The notes beneath the pieces are model-generated. The model searched no databases and was not told where the DNA came from. It saw nothing but the letters and a program-made list of their open reading frames with translations. A stretch of DNA of 64,000 nt, taken from positions 1 to 64,000 of the forward strand of contig CANRHB010000003.1 of assembly GCA_947630325.1 (NCBI GenBank), given 5' to 3'. The stretch comes from an uncultured Clostridia bacterium. Lineage in GTDB: Bacteria; Bacillota; Clostridia; Christensenellales; Borkfalkiaceae. The translations under genes were made by a program, and so were the position numbers. Position 1 is the first letter of the stretch. The number at the start of each line of letters is the position of its first letter. This document shows positions 8,042-16,016 of this stretch, in pieces.

Positions 8042-8701
8042 TTAGTTGTTCTTTTTGCAGCACGATCTTCCCTGCGGGTAGAGGGGCAGTTCGAAGAATC
8101 CCGAGCAAACTTCCTGCGAATATTCCTGTGCGGGCGGGATGGCGCAGTAGCCGTAGCTGGGAAGAAGCAGTTCCACCTGCATGGCGACTTTAAGGATCAG
8201 CGTGAGGCAGGCACTGATGTTAAAGGAGCCCGTCGCCGCGTTAAAAGTCCCCTCGGGGGAAACGCAGGAGGCGATGGCCGTCACCGTAAAGGGCATAACA
8301 GATGCGGGCGGCACGTACATGAGCACGTCCTCTTGAAGGACGATCTCGCTGGTCGCTCTGCCTTCCGCGCCGGTGGCGTCGAGGTAGACGACTTCGATGG
8401 GCACCGTGATCGTACACTGCACGCGGGCGCATTGACCGTCCGTCTGTTGGTCCACGACAAGGTTTGTCACCGTTCCCTCCGAAGCGAGGGAGCGCGCCGA
8501 GATAAACGTGAGCGGATATGTAGGGTTTGCGGGCGTGGGGTTCACGAGGGTGATGGGATAATTTTCGAGCCTCGTTTGGATGATCCCCGCGTCGAAGATT
8601 TTTTCCGCTTGGATGCACACCTTTTCGCAAAGACCGTTCAACGGATTGCCTGTGATGGTCCCGGGGCAATGGTCCGATGAGAAATTGGAAAAAAATGACA
8701 T
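8042..8701 (-). CDS. Cysteine-rich conserved protein, possibly spore-coat-like
   Basis: A 219-residue protein. The start is the ATG at 8701, preceded by a strong GGAGG site. The longer open frame upstream is repeat sequence. It reads MSFFSNFSSDHCPG, then EKVCIQAEKIFD, several beta-rich segments (VPIEVVYLDATG, EIVLQEDVLMYVPP, NISACLTLILKVAMQVELLLPSYG) and a C-terminus ending SCCKKNN. There is no signal peptide or membrane helix. The layout of a conserved VCIQA...IFD opening, beta segments and scattered Cys resembles Clostridia proteins related to the DUF3794/SPOCS spore-coat group, but that is only a visual impression. Function unknown. Confidence 0.75.
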   Translation of the reverse strand: MSFFSNFSSDHCPGTITGNPLNGLCEKVCIQAEKIFDAGIIQTRLENYPITLVNPTPANPTYPLTFISARSLASEGTVTNLVVDQQTDGQCARVQCTITVPIEVVYLDATGAEGRATSEIVLQEDVLMYVPPASVMPFTVTAIASCVSPEGTFNAATGSFNISACLTLILKVAMQVELLLPSYGYCAIPPAQEYSQEVCSGFFELPLYPQGRSCCKKNN

Positions 8702-9340
8702 TTGTGACCTCCGTAAGCCTTGAATGGCTCTAATACAAGGTATGCGCAGGCTCCCCGAAATTGTGTCATTTGGAGATTTTCCCCTTTTTATCCTCCTTTT
8801 GCCCGCCGACGCGCGTTGCCGCGCGTCGGCGGGCAAAAGGAACCCCCTCCGTCGGAGGGGGACTAAGGGAGTGGGGCGTGTTTTCAATCTGTCATTTCGC
8901 CCCGCGCGCAGTTCTCAATTTGTCATTTCGACCAAGCCGCTATGCGGCGCGTGGAGAAATCTCACTTTATTATAATGCGGTAGAGATTTCTCGACAAGCT
9001 CGAAATGACATTTGGGAACGGTATTGCGAAATATGACCTACCCGCCGACGCGCGTTGCCGCGCGTCGGCGGGCAAAAGGAACCCCCTCCATTGGAGGGGA
9101 GGGGGTGGGCTTGCTGTCCCTTTTAGGGAAAGTACCCGCGAAGCGGGGGAAAGGGTTTCTGCAAGCACTCTGAAAACCCCTCAGTCTCGGCTGACGCCTC
9201 GCCAACTGTCTCACACGGGTAAAGCCCCGTGTTCGGTCACCGTTCGCGCCTCCGATGCGCTCACTCCTGTCGCATTGCGCCAACGGTTATCAACCGTTGG
9301 TAGAATGCAATGCTCCACCTACAGGGGCGCCAAGTGCCTC
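8702..9340. repeat. Intergenic repeat mosaic
   Basis: No gene is visible. A perfect 20-bp hairpin (8795-8814/8821-8840, loop GTTGCC) recurs shortened to a 13-bp stem at 9041-9053/9060-9072. Each copy is followed by CAAAAGGAACCCCCTCC and a GGAGGGG hairpin. ATTTC/GAAAT elements lie at about 8890-8970 and 8980-9012. A long composite element (about 9115-9335) includes CCGTTCGCGCC, CAACGGTTATCAACCGTTG and TACAGGGGCGCC. Its reverse complement recurs at about 39187-39390. Confidence 0.85.
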
Positions 9341-11806
9341 TCACCCCTCCCGTTTCCAATAATAATCGCGGTAATAATTACTACTCGTGAAATATTCCGC
9401 AGCTGTTGCAGTGTTATCAAGTCCCGAAACGACTTCCGCATCCGACATATCTTCAGCCTCCGACACTTTCCATCCGTTCGGGTTTTTGAAGTGCACCTCT
9501 TTGAGCTTGCTACAATCACGAAACGCCCTATATCCGATCGAAGTTACGCCGCTACCAATCGTGGCCGAAATCAGTTCGCTACAGCCCGAAAATGCATTAT
9601 TCCCGATCTCCGTCACACTGTCGGGAATGGCAATCGAAGTCAACCCGCTACAGCCATAGAACGCCTCACTGCCAATTGAGGTCACGGTGTCGGAAATCGT
9701 GACTGAAGTCAACCGGCTACGACCCGAGAACGCAGAAGCTCCAATCGAGGTCACGCTGTCGGGAATGACGATTGCGCCCTTTAACGCCAATGGAACCAAA
9801 ATAATTCGTGTTTGCGCTTTATCATACAAAACTCCGTCTTGACTACTGTATGCCGCGTTGCTCCTATCAACATTATATTTTTCAAGCACGCTACAACCAC
9901 TGAACGCATCCTCTCCAATCGAGGTCACGCTAGCGGGAATTTCAATTAAACTCAACTTGCTGCAGCCCAAGAAAGCATATGCAGGAATAATCTTTATATT
10001 TTCTCCGAAGGTCACAATGTTTAATTTTGTGCAATTTTCAAAGATAGGACCATTATGAGTTCCTGCATAAGGACAATTTTCCGCATTCCAAATGACACTT
10101 TGAAGCTCACTACACCCCTTGAACGCCCCATATCCGATCAACGTCACGCTGTCGGGAATGATGATCGAAGTCAACCCACTACAACCATAGAACGCAGAAA
10201 CTCCAATCGAGGTCACGCTGTCGGGAATGATGATCGAAGTCAACCCACTACAACCATAGAACGCAGAAGCTCCAATCGAGGTCACACTGTCTGGAATGGT
10301 GACCGAAGTTAGACCGCTACAGCCGAAAAATGCACTATCCCCGATTTCGGTCACACTGTCGGGGATCGTGACTGAAGTCAACCCGCTACAACCACGGAAC
10401 ACACTGTTTTCGATCTCCGTCACGCTGTCGGGGATCGTGACTGAAGTCAATCCGCTACAATCACGGAAGGCATACCATCCGATCTCCGTCACGCTGTCGG
10501 GGATCGTGACCGAAGTCAGCCCGCTACAACCACGGAACGCATACTCTTCAATCTCCGTCACGCCGCTCCCAATGGTGGCCGAAGTCAACCCACTGCAATC
10601 ATAGAATGCCCGATATCCGATCGAAGTCACACTGTCGGGGATGTTGATCGAAGTCAACCCACTGCAATCATAGAACGCATACTGTCCGATCTCCGTCACA
10701 CCGTCGGGAATGTCCAATTTTGTAATTTCTTTTCCGTCCATAAAGAGATGATGCACAAGGGATAGCGGATTTGAAGTTCCGCTTTCAAACCTGATTTTAC
10801 ACCATGCCGCAAGATCGGTAACATGCGCTTCCTTGAGACCTTTGCATCCATTGAATGTCGCTCCACCGATCGAGGTCACGCCGCTACCGATGGTGACCGA
10901 AGTCAATCTGCTGCAATTATAGAACACATACTGTCCGATCGTGGCAACACTGTTTGAAATCGTGACAGAAGTGATTGTTGTGTTTTTGTAGAATGCTTTG
11001 TCCCCGATCGCCGTCACGGGCTTTTCCTCGTATGTTTCGGGAATGATAATATCGGTATCCTTGCAGTCCCCTATCCCCGTTACCGAATAGGACATGTCAT
11101 CTGCATTCAGCGTATATCTCAGCCCGATAGAAAACCCTTTCCGTTTACAGACGCCGCAGAGACCGTCTTCGCCGAATTCATGCGTCGAGCGATCGTCATA
11201 CCCGCAAACACTGCATTCCTTCCAATGGGACGTTTTGTCCGTTTCCCACTCTTCGCCATAGCTGTGTGCGACAACGCTCTCGGGGACTTTTTGCCCGCAA
11301 ACTTCGCAGTTGTGCCAATGGGAGGTTTCATCGTTTTGCCATGTTCCCTCCGCTTTGTGCCCCGCGGCTTTTTGGATGACGGCGGTTTTTGTTGTGGGCT
11401 CTTTCCCTGCCTCGTCGCCGAACAATCCGTGGCAACTTTTGCATTCGAAGTAGAGGAGATTGCCGTCCTCTGTGCAAGTCGGTTTCTTTTCTTCATGCTT
11501 TTGTAACGCATGTTCGAGCTTGGGGATGGTAAGGTCCCCCGCTTCTTGTTTGCCGTCTTTATCTGCAAAATTTTTGTTGCACTCTGAACAATGCCAATAT
11601 TCTTTGGTTCCCTCCTCTGTGCAAGTCGGCTCCTTTTGCCCGATTTTCGTCATGTTATGGACATGGTCCGAGCCGCCGCTCGGGTCCACAACGGGCGGGT
11701 TGTTGCCCGTTTCGTCGGGGTTCTTTTCGCCGCACCCGGCTAAGCCAAAAGCCAAGCATAGCGTCGCCAAAACCGCCAAGAGCACCACCCAAAATTTGCG
11801 TTTCAT
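9341..11806 (-). CDS. BspA-type leucine-rich-repeat lipoprotein with Cys/His modules
   Basis: An 821-residue surface lipoprotein. The signal peptide ends in the lipobox GLAGC (Cys25). A linker and then about three zinc-ribbon-like modules follow (about residues 45-220: PTCTEEGTKEYWHCSECNKNF, PTCTEDGNLLYFECKSCHG, SHWHNCEVCGQKV, SHWKECSVCGYD). About 23-residue LRR_5 (BspA/TpLRR) repeats fill most of residues 225-790 (pattern GCSGLTSVTIPDSVTEIG). Such proteins are secreted and often mediate adhesion, but the ligand is unknown. The start has a clear AGGAGA site. The central LRR units are nearly identical at the DNA level over 69-bp periods (about 10130-10710), so copy number may vary. Confidence 0.92.
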   Translation of the reverse strand: MKRKFWVVLLAVLATLCLAFGLAGCGEKNPDETGNNPPVVDPSGGSDHVHNMTKIGQKEPTCTEEGTKEYWHCSECNKNFADKDGKQEAGDLTIPKLEHALQKHEEKKPTCTEDGNLLYFECKSCHGLFGDEAGKEPTTKTAVIQKAAGHKAEGTWQNDETSHWHNCEVCGQKVPESVVAHSYGEEWETDKTSHWKECSVCGYDDRSTHEFGEDGLCGVCKRKGFSIGLRYTLNADDMSYSVTGIGDCKDTDIIIPETYEEKPVTAIGDKAFYKNTTITSVTISNSVATIGQYVFYNCSRLTSVTIGSGVTSIGGATFNGCKGLKEAHVTDLAAWCKIRFESGTSNPLSLVHHLFMDGKEITKLDIPDGVTEIGQYAFYDCSGLTSINIPDSVTSIGYRAFYDCSGLTSATIGSGVTEIEEYAFRGCSGLTSVTIPDSVTEIGWYAFRDCSGLTSVTIPDSVTEIENSVFRGCSGLTSVTIPDSVTEIGDSAFFGCSGLTSVTIPDSVTSIGASAFYGCSGLTSIIIPDSVTSIGVSAFYGCSGLTSIIIPDSVTLIGYGAFKGCSELQSVIWNAENCPYAGTHNGPIFENCTKLNIVTFGENIKIIPAYAFLGCSKLSLIEIPASVTSIGEDAFSGCSVLEKYNVDRSNAAYSSQDGVLYDKAQTRIILVPLALKGAIVIPDSVTSIGASAFSGRSRLTSVTISDTVTSIGSEAFYGCSGLTSIAIPDSVTEIGNNAFSGCSELISATIGSGVTSIGYRAFRDCSKLKEVHFKNPNGWKVSEAEDMSDAEVVSGLDNTATAAEYFTSSNYYRDYYWKREG

Positions 11807-12164
11807 AAGTCTATGTCTCCTTTTGATTTTTCAAATTGTTGTTGCTTTTTTGTTTGCCCCGCTGTTCTTCTTGTCATTTCGACCCGCCCGCACGTTTTAT
11901 GTTGTCTAAGGGCGGCACGAGGAGCCTGCGACGAAGTACCAAGCCGCTTTGCGGCGCGTGGAGAAATCTCACATTATTATAATGCGGACGAGATTTCTCG
12001 ATTTCACTTCGTTCCGCTCGAAATGACATTTTAGAACGCGTTCTGTTTCCCCTTGCTGTCCCTGAAAGGGAAAGTGGCGCGCACGCGCCGAAAGGAGGCA
12101 CATTATTAAAAACAAGGACATTCAGATTACGGAATGCCGCATACAAGTATCCCGTAATTGGTTT

Positions 12165-12243
12165 GTCGTACAATTTTATCGCGTAGATAAAAAGGATACC
12201 ACGATGCCTGTTGTATCTACGCAAAAATATATAATTGTACGAC
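12165..12243. repeat. Nested imperfect inverted repeat in AT-rich DNA
   Basis: The outer arms GTCGTACAATT/AATTGTACGAC (12165-12175 and 12233-12243) pair perfectly. The inner arms GCGTAGATA/TATCTACGC (12181-12189 and 12214-12222) also pair, leaving a 24-nt loop. It could be a structured RNA, a recombination site or a degenerate element end. The sequence does not decide among these. Confidence 0.55.
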
Positions 12244-12305
12244 GCAATCAGTTTAGCATATTTATGGGAAAAAAGCAAGATTTCGGAGAAAAAATTTATA
12301 AAACC

Positions 12306-12400
12306 CTTGTTCTTCCCGCGGGAGCGCAGCTCCCGCGGGCAGAACAAGAAAAAACGATGCGTTGCGCCCGCGGCCGAAACGGCCGCGGGCGCAACGCATC
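12306..12400 (-). terminator. Double hairpin downstream of the methyltransferase-STAS gene
   Basis: Hairpin 1: a 20-bp stem with one mismatch (12306-12325/12329-12348). Hairpin 2: a perfect 20-bp stem (12356-12375/12381-12400, loop GAAAC). On the minus strand they follow the gene's stop by 80 nt and lead into T-rich sequence. A near-identical pair lies at 13793-13872. Confidence 0.6.
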
Positions 12401-12480
12401 CAAATTTCAAATAGACGAAAACCGTCTCGATGAAAGTCCGTACTACCAAGTAATCTTTTCGCAAAAAACGGCGGCCCTAT

Positions 12481-13683
12481 TTACAGTAAAAACTGTTCAA
12501 AGCCCGTCACTTCAAGAATTTCTCTTACCACTGAATTGACCTGTTCCATTTTCAATTTTCCGTTCAAAGCCTTATACATCATAAGCATAACGCGCAATCC
12601 CGCAGAAGAAATATATTCCAGCTCCTTTGCGTTTACGGTACAGGTCGTTATGCCTTCTTTAAGGCTCTCAAATTTCTCCAGCAGCTCCGGCGCAGTTATG
12701 GTGTCAAGGCGACCGATCAATATCACTGTCATTTTTTCATTTTCGATTTCTATTCTTACCGAAAAAGGCTTATTGCCTGTGCTGTCGGAACGGTTATGAT
12801 CGACTGAATTTACGGTCATTATCCACGCTTCCATTGATCTGTACGCATCGCGTAGCTTATCGGTATCCACACCGTTAAGATCGGGCAGATAATCGGAAAT
12901 GCTGTGCCTTTCTACCGCAAACCCTTGACCGTTCAAAAAAACTTCGGCCGCCGCATGTCCGTTGGCGCACATGGAATTTTGGCATAATTTCACGTCGGCC
13001 ATATTGGACGCGGACTGCTTGGTCAGAGCAAGCATCAGGTTTTCGTTTTCGCCGTACAGAGCGCGGTAAGTTTCATTGTATATTCCGACAACGCTATGGT
13101 CGGCCGTGATCCAGCAGCCGCCGAATTCCGAAAGTAAACGGTGTACGGCGCTGCACATGCTTATCAGTTCCGGATCGTTAAAATAAGGAATAAGTCCTTC
13201 CGTAATAATACATATCTCACCGTCAACACTGCTTAGCGCATTTCTTAAAGACTCATAATTCGTCGCATCCACACCTTGATAAACGGCAAGGCCCGCCTGC
13301 TCGGGCGTCATAACCTTTGCGGCGGCGCCTGCCATTTCGTTGATAACGATCGGCAGGTCAAGCCCGAAATAGCGCTTTCCCCGCGAAGTCACACTCATGC
13401 CTCTCGGTGTATAACCGCACGGGAGATCCACGATATTCGTTTTACCGAAACGTGCGGCAAGCGCATTGTAAATCTCATAGCGTGCCTGCTGACCGATGCA
13501 GAAGCTGTTTGCCAATGCTTCCGGCATTTTGGGAGCATTCGATTCTTGCCCTTGACGGTTCTCTCCGAGATTGATTTGCTTCATCAATTCCACCGCATCT
13601 TTATCGCCCCTGGCCGCCAACATAGATGCCGTCCCTTTCCCCGTTGAAAAAATCGGATTGACGATACTTAAAATATTATCCAT
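12481..13683 (-). CDS. Leucine carboxyl methyltransferase-like domain fused to a STAS domain
   Basis: A 400-residue fusion. Residues about 60-300 look like a class I SAM methyltransferase of the LCMT/PPM type: a binding loop at IVDLPCGYTPRGMSVTSRGK, then YFGLDLP, GVDATNYESLRNAL and IITEGLIPYFND. Residues about 305-400 are a STAS domain (KMTVILIGRLDTITAPELLEKF, then KELEYISSAGLRVMLMMYKAL), and the ISSAGLR segment is where anti-anti-sigma factors are phosphorylated. A methyl-dependent regulatory protein is a reasonable guess, but the substrate is unknown. A GGAGG site precedes the ATG. The gene is visibly lower in GC than its neighbours and is flanked by direct repeats of a double hairpin, suggesting acquisition. 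Confidence 0.8.
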   Translation of the reverse strand: MDNILSIVNPIFSTGKGTASMLAARGDKDAVELMKQINLGENRQGQESNAPKMPEALANSFCIGQQARYEIYNALAARFGKTNIVDLPCGYTPRGMSVTSRGKRYFGLDLPIVINEMAGAAAKVMTPEQAGLAVYQGVDATNYESLRNALSSVDGEICIITEGLIPYFNDPELISMCSAVHRLLSEFGGCWITADHSVVGIYNETYRALYGENENLMLALTKQSASNMADVKLCQNSMCANGHAAAEVFLNGQGFAVERHSISDYLPDLNGVDTDKLRDAYRSMEAWIMTVNSVDHNRSDSTGNKPFSVRIEIENEKMTVILIGRLDTITAPELLEKFESLKEGITTCTVNAKELEYISSAGLRVMLMMYKALNGKLKMEQVNSVVREILEVTGFEQFLL

Positions 13684-13881
13684 TTTTATCCTCCACTAAT
13701 TTGACAACAGTTCCTTTTTATATAATAATCCGATTTATGATAGCATATCAGAGAGGAAAAAGCAAGATTTCGAAGAGAAAATTTCCAAACCCCTTGTTCT
13801 TCCCGCGGGAGCGGCGCTCCCGCGGGAAGAACAAGCGTTGCGCCCGCGGCCGTTTCGGCCGCGGGCGCAACGCAGTAAAAA
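13684..13881. promoter_or_regulatory. AT-rich promoter region and double hairpin between LysM gene and methyltransferase gene
   Basis: Minus-strand order: LysM stop, double hairpin (13872-13793), T-rich segment, then the candidate promoter TTGCTT-17-TATCAT (13737-13765) for the methyltransferase-STAS gene. The hairpins have a perfect 20-bp stem (13793-13812/13816-13835) and a perfect 17-bp stem (13836-13852/13856-13872) and probably terminate the LysM transcript. The block AGCAAGATTTCG plus both hairpins repeats the block at 12273-12400 in the same orientation. Confidence 0.55.
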
Positions 13882-14166
13882 TTACAGCCACACGATCTGC
13901 CCGATGTAGAGCAGTTTTGTCCGGTTCCGCTCCTCGAAATTCTCGTCCGAGCCGCAGAGCATGGCCTTGCTCTCTCCCCCGCGCACAACATACAAATTCC
14001 TCCGCTCGGCGGGGAGCTCCAACACCCTCCCCTCCCGCGGCTCTTCTTTTAACTCATTGAACGCGGCAAGCACTCTCGGCGGCACACCATAGGCATTCGC
14101 CACGTCCGCAAGGCTCTGCCCTTTTTTCAAGCGGTAGTAAGTTTTCTGCTCCAATTCGAGTTTCAT
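13882..14166 (-). CDS. LysM-domain protein
   Basis: A 94-residue protein with one recognisable LysM motif near the N-terminus (TYYRLKKGQSLADVANAYGV, then ... LAAFNEL) and a second, weaker beta-rich half (LYVVRGGESKAM ... LYIGQIVWL) that looks like a degenerate LysM ending. LysM domains bind N-acetylglucosamine-containing glycans such as peptidoglycan. There is no signal peptide, so the protein may act inside the cell or during sporulation. It is divergent from the flippase gene with only 11 bp between start codons, so each promoter must lie within the neighbouring gene. Confidence 0.75.
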   Translation of the reverse strand: MKLELEQKTYYRLKKGQSLADVANAYGVPPRVLAAFNELKEEPREGRVLELPAERRNLYVVRGGESKAMLCGSDENFEERNRTKLLYIGQIVWL

Positions 14167-14177
14167 GCCCTTATTCT

Positions 14178-15728
14178 ATGCGCCGCGTTCATAAAAAAGT
14201 GCGCGCGCAAATAAAATATCGTATGCAAAACTTGTACCGCACCGCCGCAGTGGTGACCATCTTCTCCGCTCTTGAACACTGCCTCGGCTTTCTCTACCGC
14301 ATCATTCTCTCCCGTATTTTGGGGCCAGAGGGGCTCGGCGTGTATCAAGTCTCCCTCACTGTGTTTGCCGTCTTTTTGACGGCGACGTCGAGCGGCCTGC
14401 CCATCACTCTCTCGCGCATCATCAGCAAGCACCGTGCGCGGGGGAACAAGCGTGGGGAACAGGCGGCAACGAGCGCGGCGATCGTCCTTACTCTCGCCGT
14501 CAGCGTGCCCGTCACCCTTCTTTTGTTCCTCTTTAAGGAGCCCTTTTCGCGGGTATTCACCGACTCCCGTTGCGCCGACCTCTTCTATATCCTCATCATC
14601 GGGCTGTCCTTTACCTCCGTTTACGCCATTCTGCGCGGCTGTTTTTGGGGGAACAAACGCTTTCTCGCCTACTCCCTCGTCGAGCTCATCGAGGAGATCG
14701 TCATGATCGCCGTGGGCGTGTTTTTGCTTCTTTTGTTGCAGACGGACGTCGCCGACGTCAACCTTGCGGCCTTGGCGGTGCTCATCTCCTATCTCTGTTC
14801 CTTTGCGATCGCGCTCGTCTATTTCTTCATACGGGGCGGAAAATTGCGTTCGCCAAAGGGAGAATTTCTGCCCCTTATCAAGTCCTCTCTGCCCGTGACG
14901 GCAATGCGCACCTCCTCCTCTCTTGTGAACTCCTTCATCTCGGTGCTCTTCCCCATGCGGCTGATGGCGGCAGGGGTGTCCTCCTCCAAGGCGATGAGCG
15001 AATACGGCGTGGTGTACGGCATGGTGATGCCCGTCCTCATGATCCCCTCCACCCTCATCGGCTCCATCGCTCTCGTGCTCGTACCCGAACTCTCCGAATG
15101 TTTTTACAAAGGGCAGAAGGAGAAACTCTCGGGGCTCGTGGAACGGGCGCTCAATGCGACCCTTCTCATCGCGGGACTGCTCATTCCCTTCTTTGTGGTG
15201 TGCGGAGGAGACGTTGGCGCCATGCTGTATGCAAGCGACCAGAGCGGGCGGCTCATCTCGAGTTGCGCCATCATCCTTCTCCCCATGAGCATTACCATGA
15301 TCACGACTTCCATTCTCAACTCCATGGGGTGCGAAAAACACACCCTGCTCTTTTTCCTCGGCGGGGCGGCGGCGATGCTCCTGTGCGTATGGTTCTTGCC
15401 CAAATACTTGGGGAGCGGCGCACTTTGCATCGGCATGGGGTGCGATTATATGATCTCGGCGACATGTGCGCTCGTGCTCCTCAAAAAAAAGACGGGCACG
15501 CTCGGCTCGTGGAAATACTTTTTGAAACTGACGGCGGCGGTACTGCCCGTGATCGGCGCGGGGTATTTCGTGCGGAAGTTTCTTGTCGTGTATCTGAGCT
15601 ATCTTCCCGCGCTTGCGCTTACCATTTTATTTATCGGCGCGATGGAAGTTTTGCTCTTCTCCGCCCTCAAGCTGATGGACGTAAAGACCCTTCTCGGACG
15701 CTTTTTCGGCAAGAAAAAAAGGGCATGA
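14178..15728 (+). CDS. SpoVB/MurJ-type polysaccharide or lipid flippase
   Basis: A 516-residue membrane protein with about 12-14 hydrophobic helices. The N-terminal half carries ILSRILGPEGLGVYQVSLTV, LPITLSRIISKHRARGNK and ILRGCFWGNKRF, typical of SpoVB-like members of the MATE/MOP superfamily. The second half is equally hydrophobic (LGSIALVLVPELSECF, ITMITTSILNSMG). These proteins flip lipid-linked wall or spore-cortex precursors. Which substrate applies here cannot be told. No clear ribosome-binding site precedes 14178, and the ATG at 14223 (MQNLYRTAAVV) is a plausible alternative start. It is convergent with khpA across a shared hairpin. Confidence 0.85.
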   Translation: MRRVHKKVRAQIKYRMQNLYRTAAVVTIFSALEHCLGFLYRIILSRILGPEGLGVYQVSLTVFAVFLTATSSGLPITLSRIISKHRARGNKRGEQAATSAAIVLTLAVSVPVTLLLFLFKEPFSRVFTDSRCADLFYILIIGLSFTSVYAILRGCFWGNKRFLAYSLVELIEEIVMIAVGVFLLLLLQTDVADVNLAALAVLISYLCSFAIALVYFFIRGGKLRSPKGEFLPLIKSSLPVTAMRTSSSLVNSFISVLFPMRLMAAGVSSSKAMSEYGVVYGMVMPVLMIPSTLIGSIALVLVPELSECFYKGQKEKLSGLVERALNATLLIAGLLIPFFVVCGGDVGAMLYASDQSGRLISSCAIILLPMSITMITTSILNSMGCEKHTLLFFLGGAAAMLLCVWFLPKYLGSGALCIGMGCDYMISATCALVLLKKKTGTLGSWKYFLKLTAAVLPVIGAGYFVRKFLVVYLSYLPALALTILFIGAMEVLLFSALKLMDVKTLLGRFFGKKKRA

Positions 15729-15731
15729 GAA

Positions 15732-15765
15732 AGCCGCCGCGCGCAAAAAACTCCGCGCGGCGGCT
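15732..15765. terminator. Shared terminator hairpin between flippase and khpA
   Basis: A 12-bp stem AGCCGCCGCGCG/CGCGCGGCGGCT around an A-rich loop, between two convergent genes. It has no long T-run, so it may act mainly as a stabiliser. Confidence 0.55.
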
Positions 15766-15776
15766 CGTCGGAAAGG

Positions 15777-16016
15777 TTATTCTTCCCGCTCTTTGATCTC
15801 GATGTTGTATTTTTTGCTGTCTCTGGGCGTCTTGCAGCGGACGAGGGTGCGGAGCGCCTTGGCGATCTTGCCCTGTTTGCCGATGACTTTGCCCATGTCG
15901 GAGTCGGTGAGGAGCACGGTGACGTTGATGGCGTCGTCCGTCTCTTCCACCTCATAGGAGATGTGCTCCTTATCCTCCGCAAAAGTTTCCACGATATACT
16001 TGATCAGATCTAACAT
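15777..16016 (-). CDS. khpA: KH-domain RNA-binding protein KhpA
   Basis: A 79-residue single KH domain (YlqC/KhpA family). The GKVIGKQGKIAKALRTLV stretch contains the GXXG loop that binds single-stranded RNA. In Gram-positive bacteria KhpA pairs with KhpB (Jag) and influences cell division and small RNAs. It normally follows rpsP in the ffh-rpsP-khpA cluster, and the order is kept here although 659 bp of repeats separate it from rpsP. rimM and trmD, which often follow, are absent. Confidence 0.92.
   Translation of the reverse strand: MLDLIKYIVETFAEDKEHISYEVEETDDAINVTVLLTDSDMGKVIGKQGKIAKALRTLVRCKTPRDSKKYNIEIKEREE

Larger units (their letters stand above)
11807..12480. repeat. Repeat mosaic followed by an AT-rich structured segment
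   Basis: No gene is visible. From 11870 to 12035 there are ATTTC/GAAAT-type elements with the GGGCGGCACGAGGAGC block. At about 12043-12100 lies a CCTTGCTGTCCCTGAAAGGG element. The AT-rich segment 12110-12300 is unlike the rest and contains a nested inverted repeat (12165-12243) and a smaller ATTACGG/CCGTAAT pair (about 12126-12158). Two strong hairpins (12306-12400) follow, downstream of the methyltransferase-STAS gene. From 12401 to 12480 I see nothing else. Confidence 0.8.

Noticed and set aside
12165..12243. Integron attC site
   Set aside because: The nested arms recall attC structure, but the core GTTRRRY/RYYYAAC boxes are missing and no integrase is visible.
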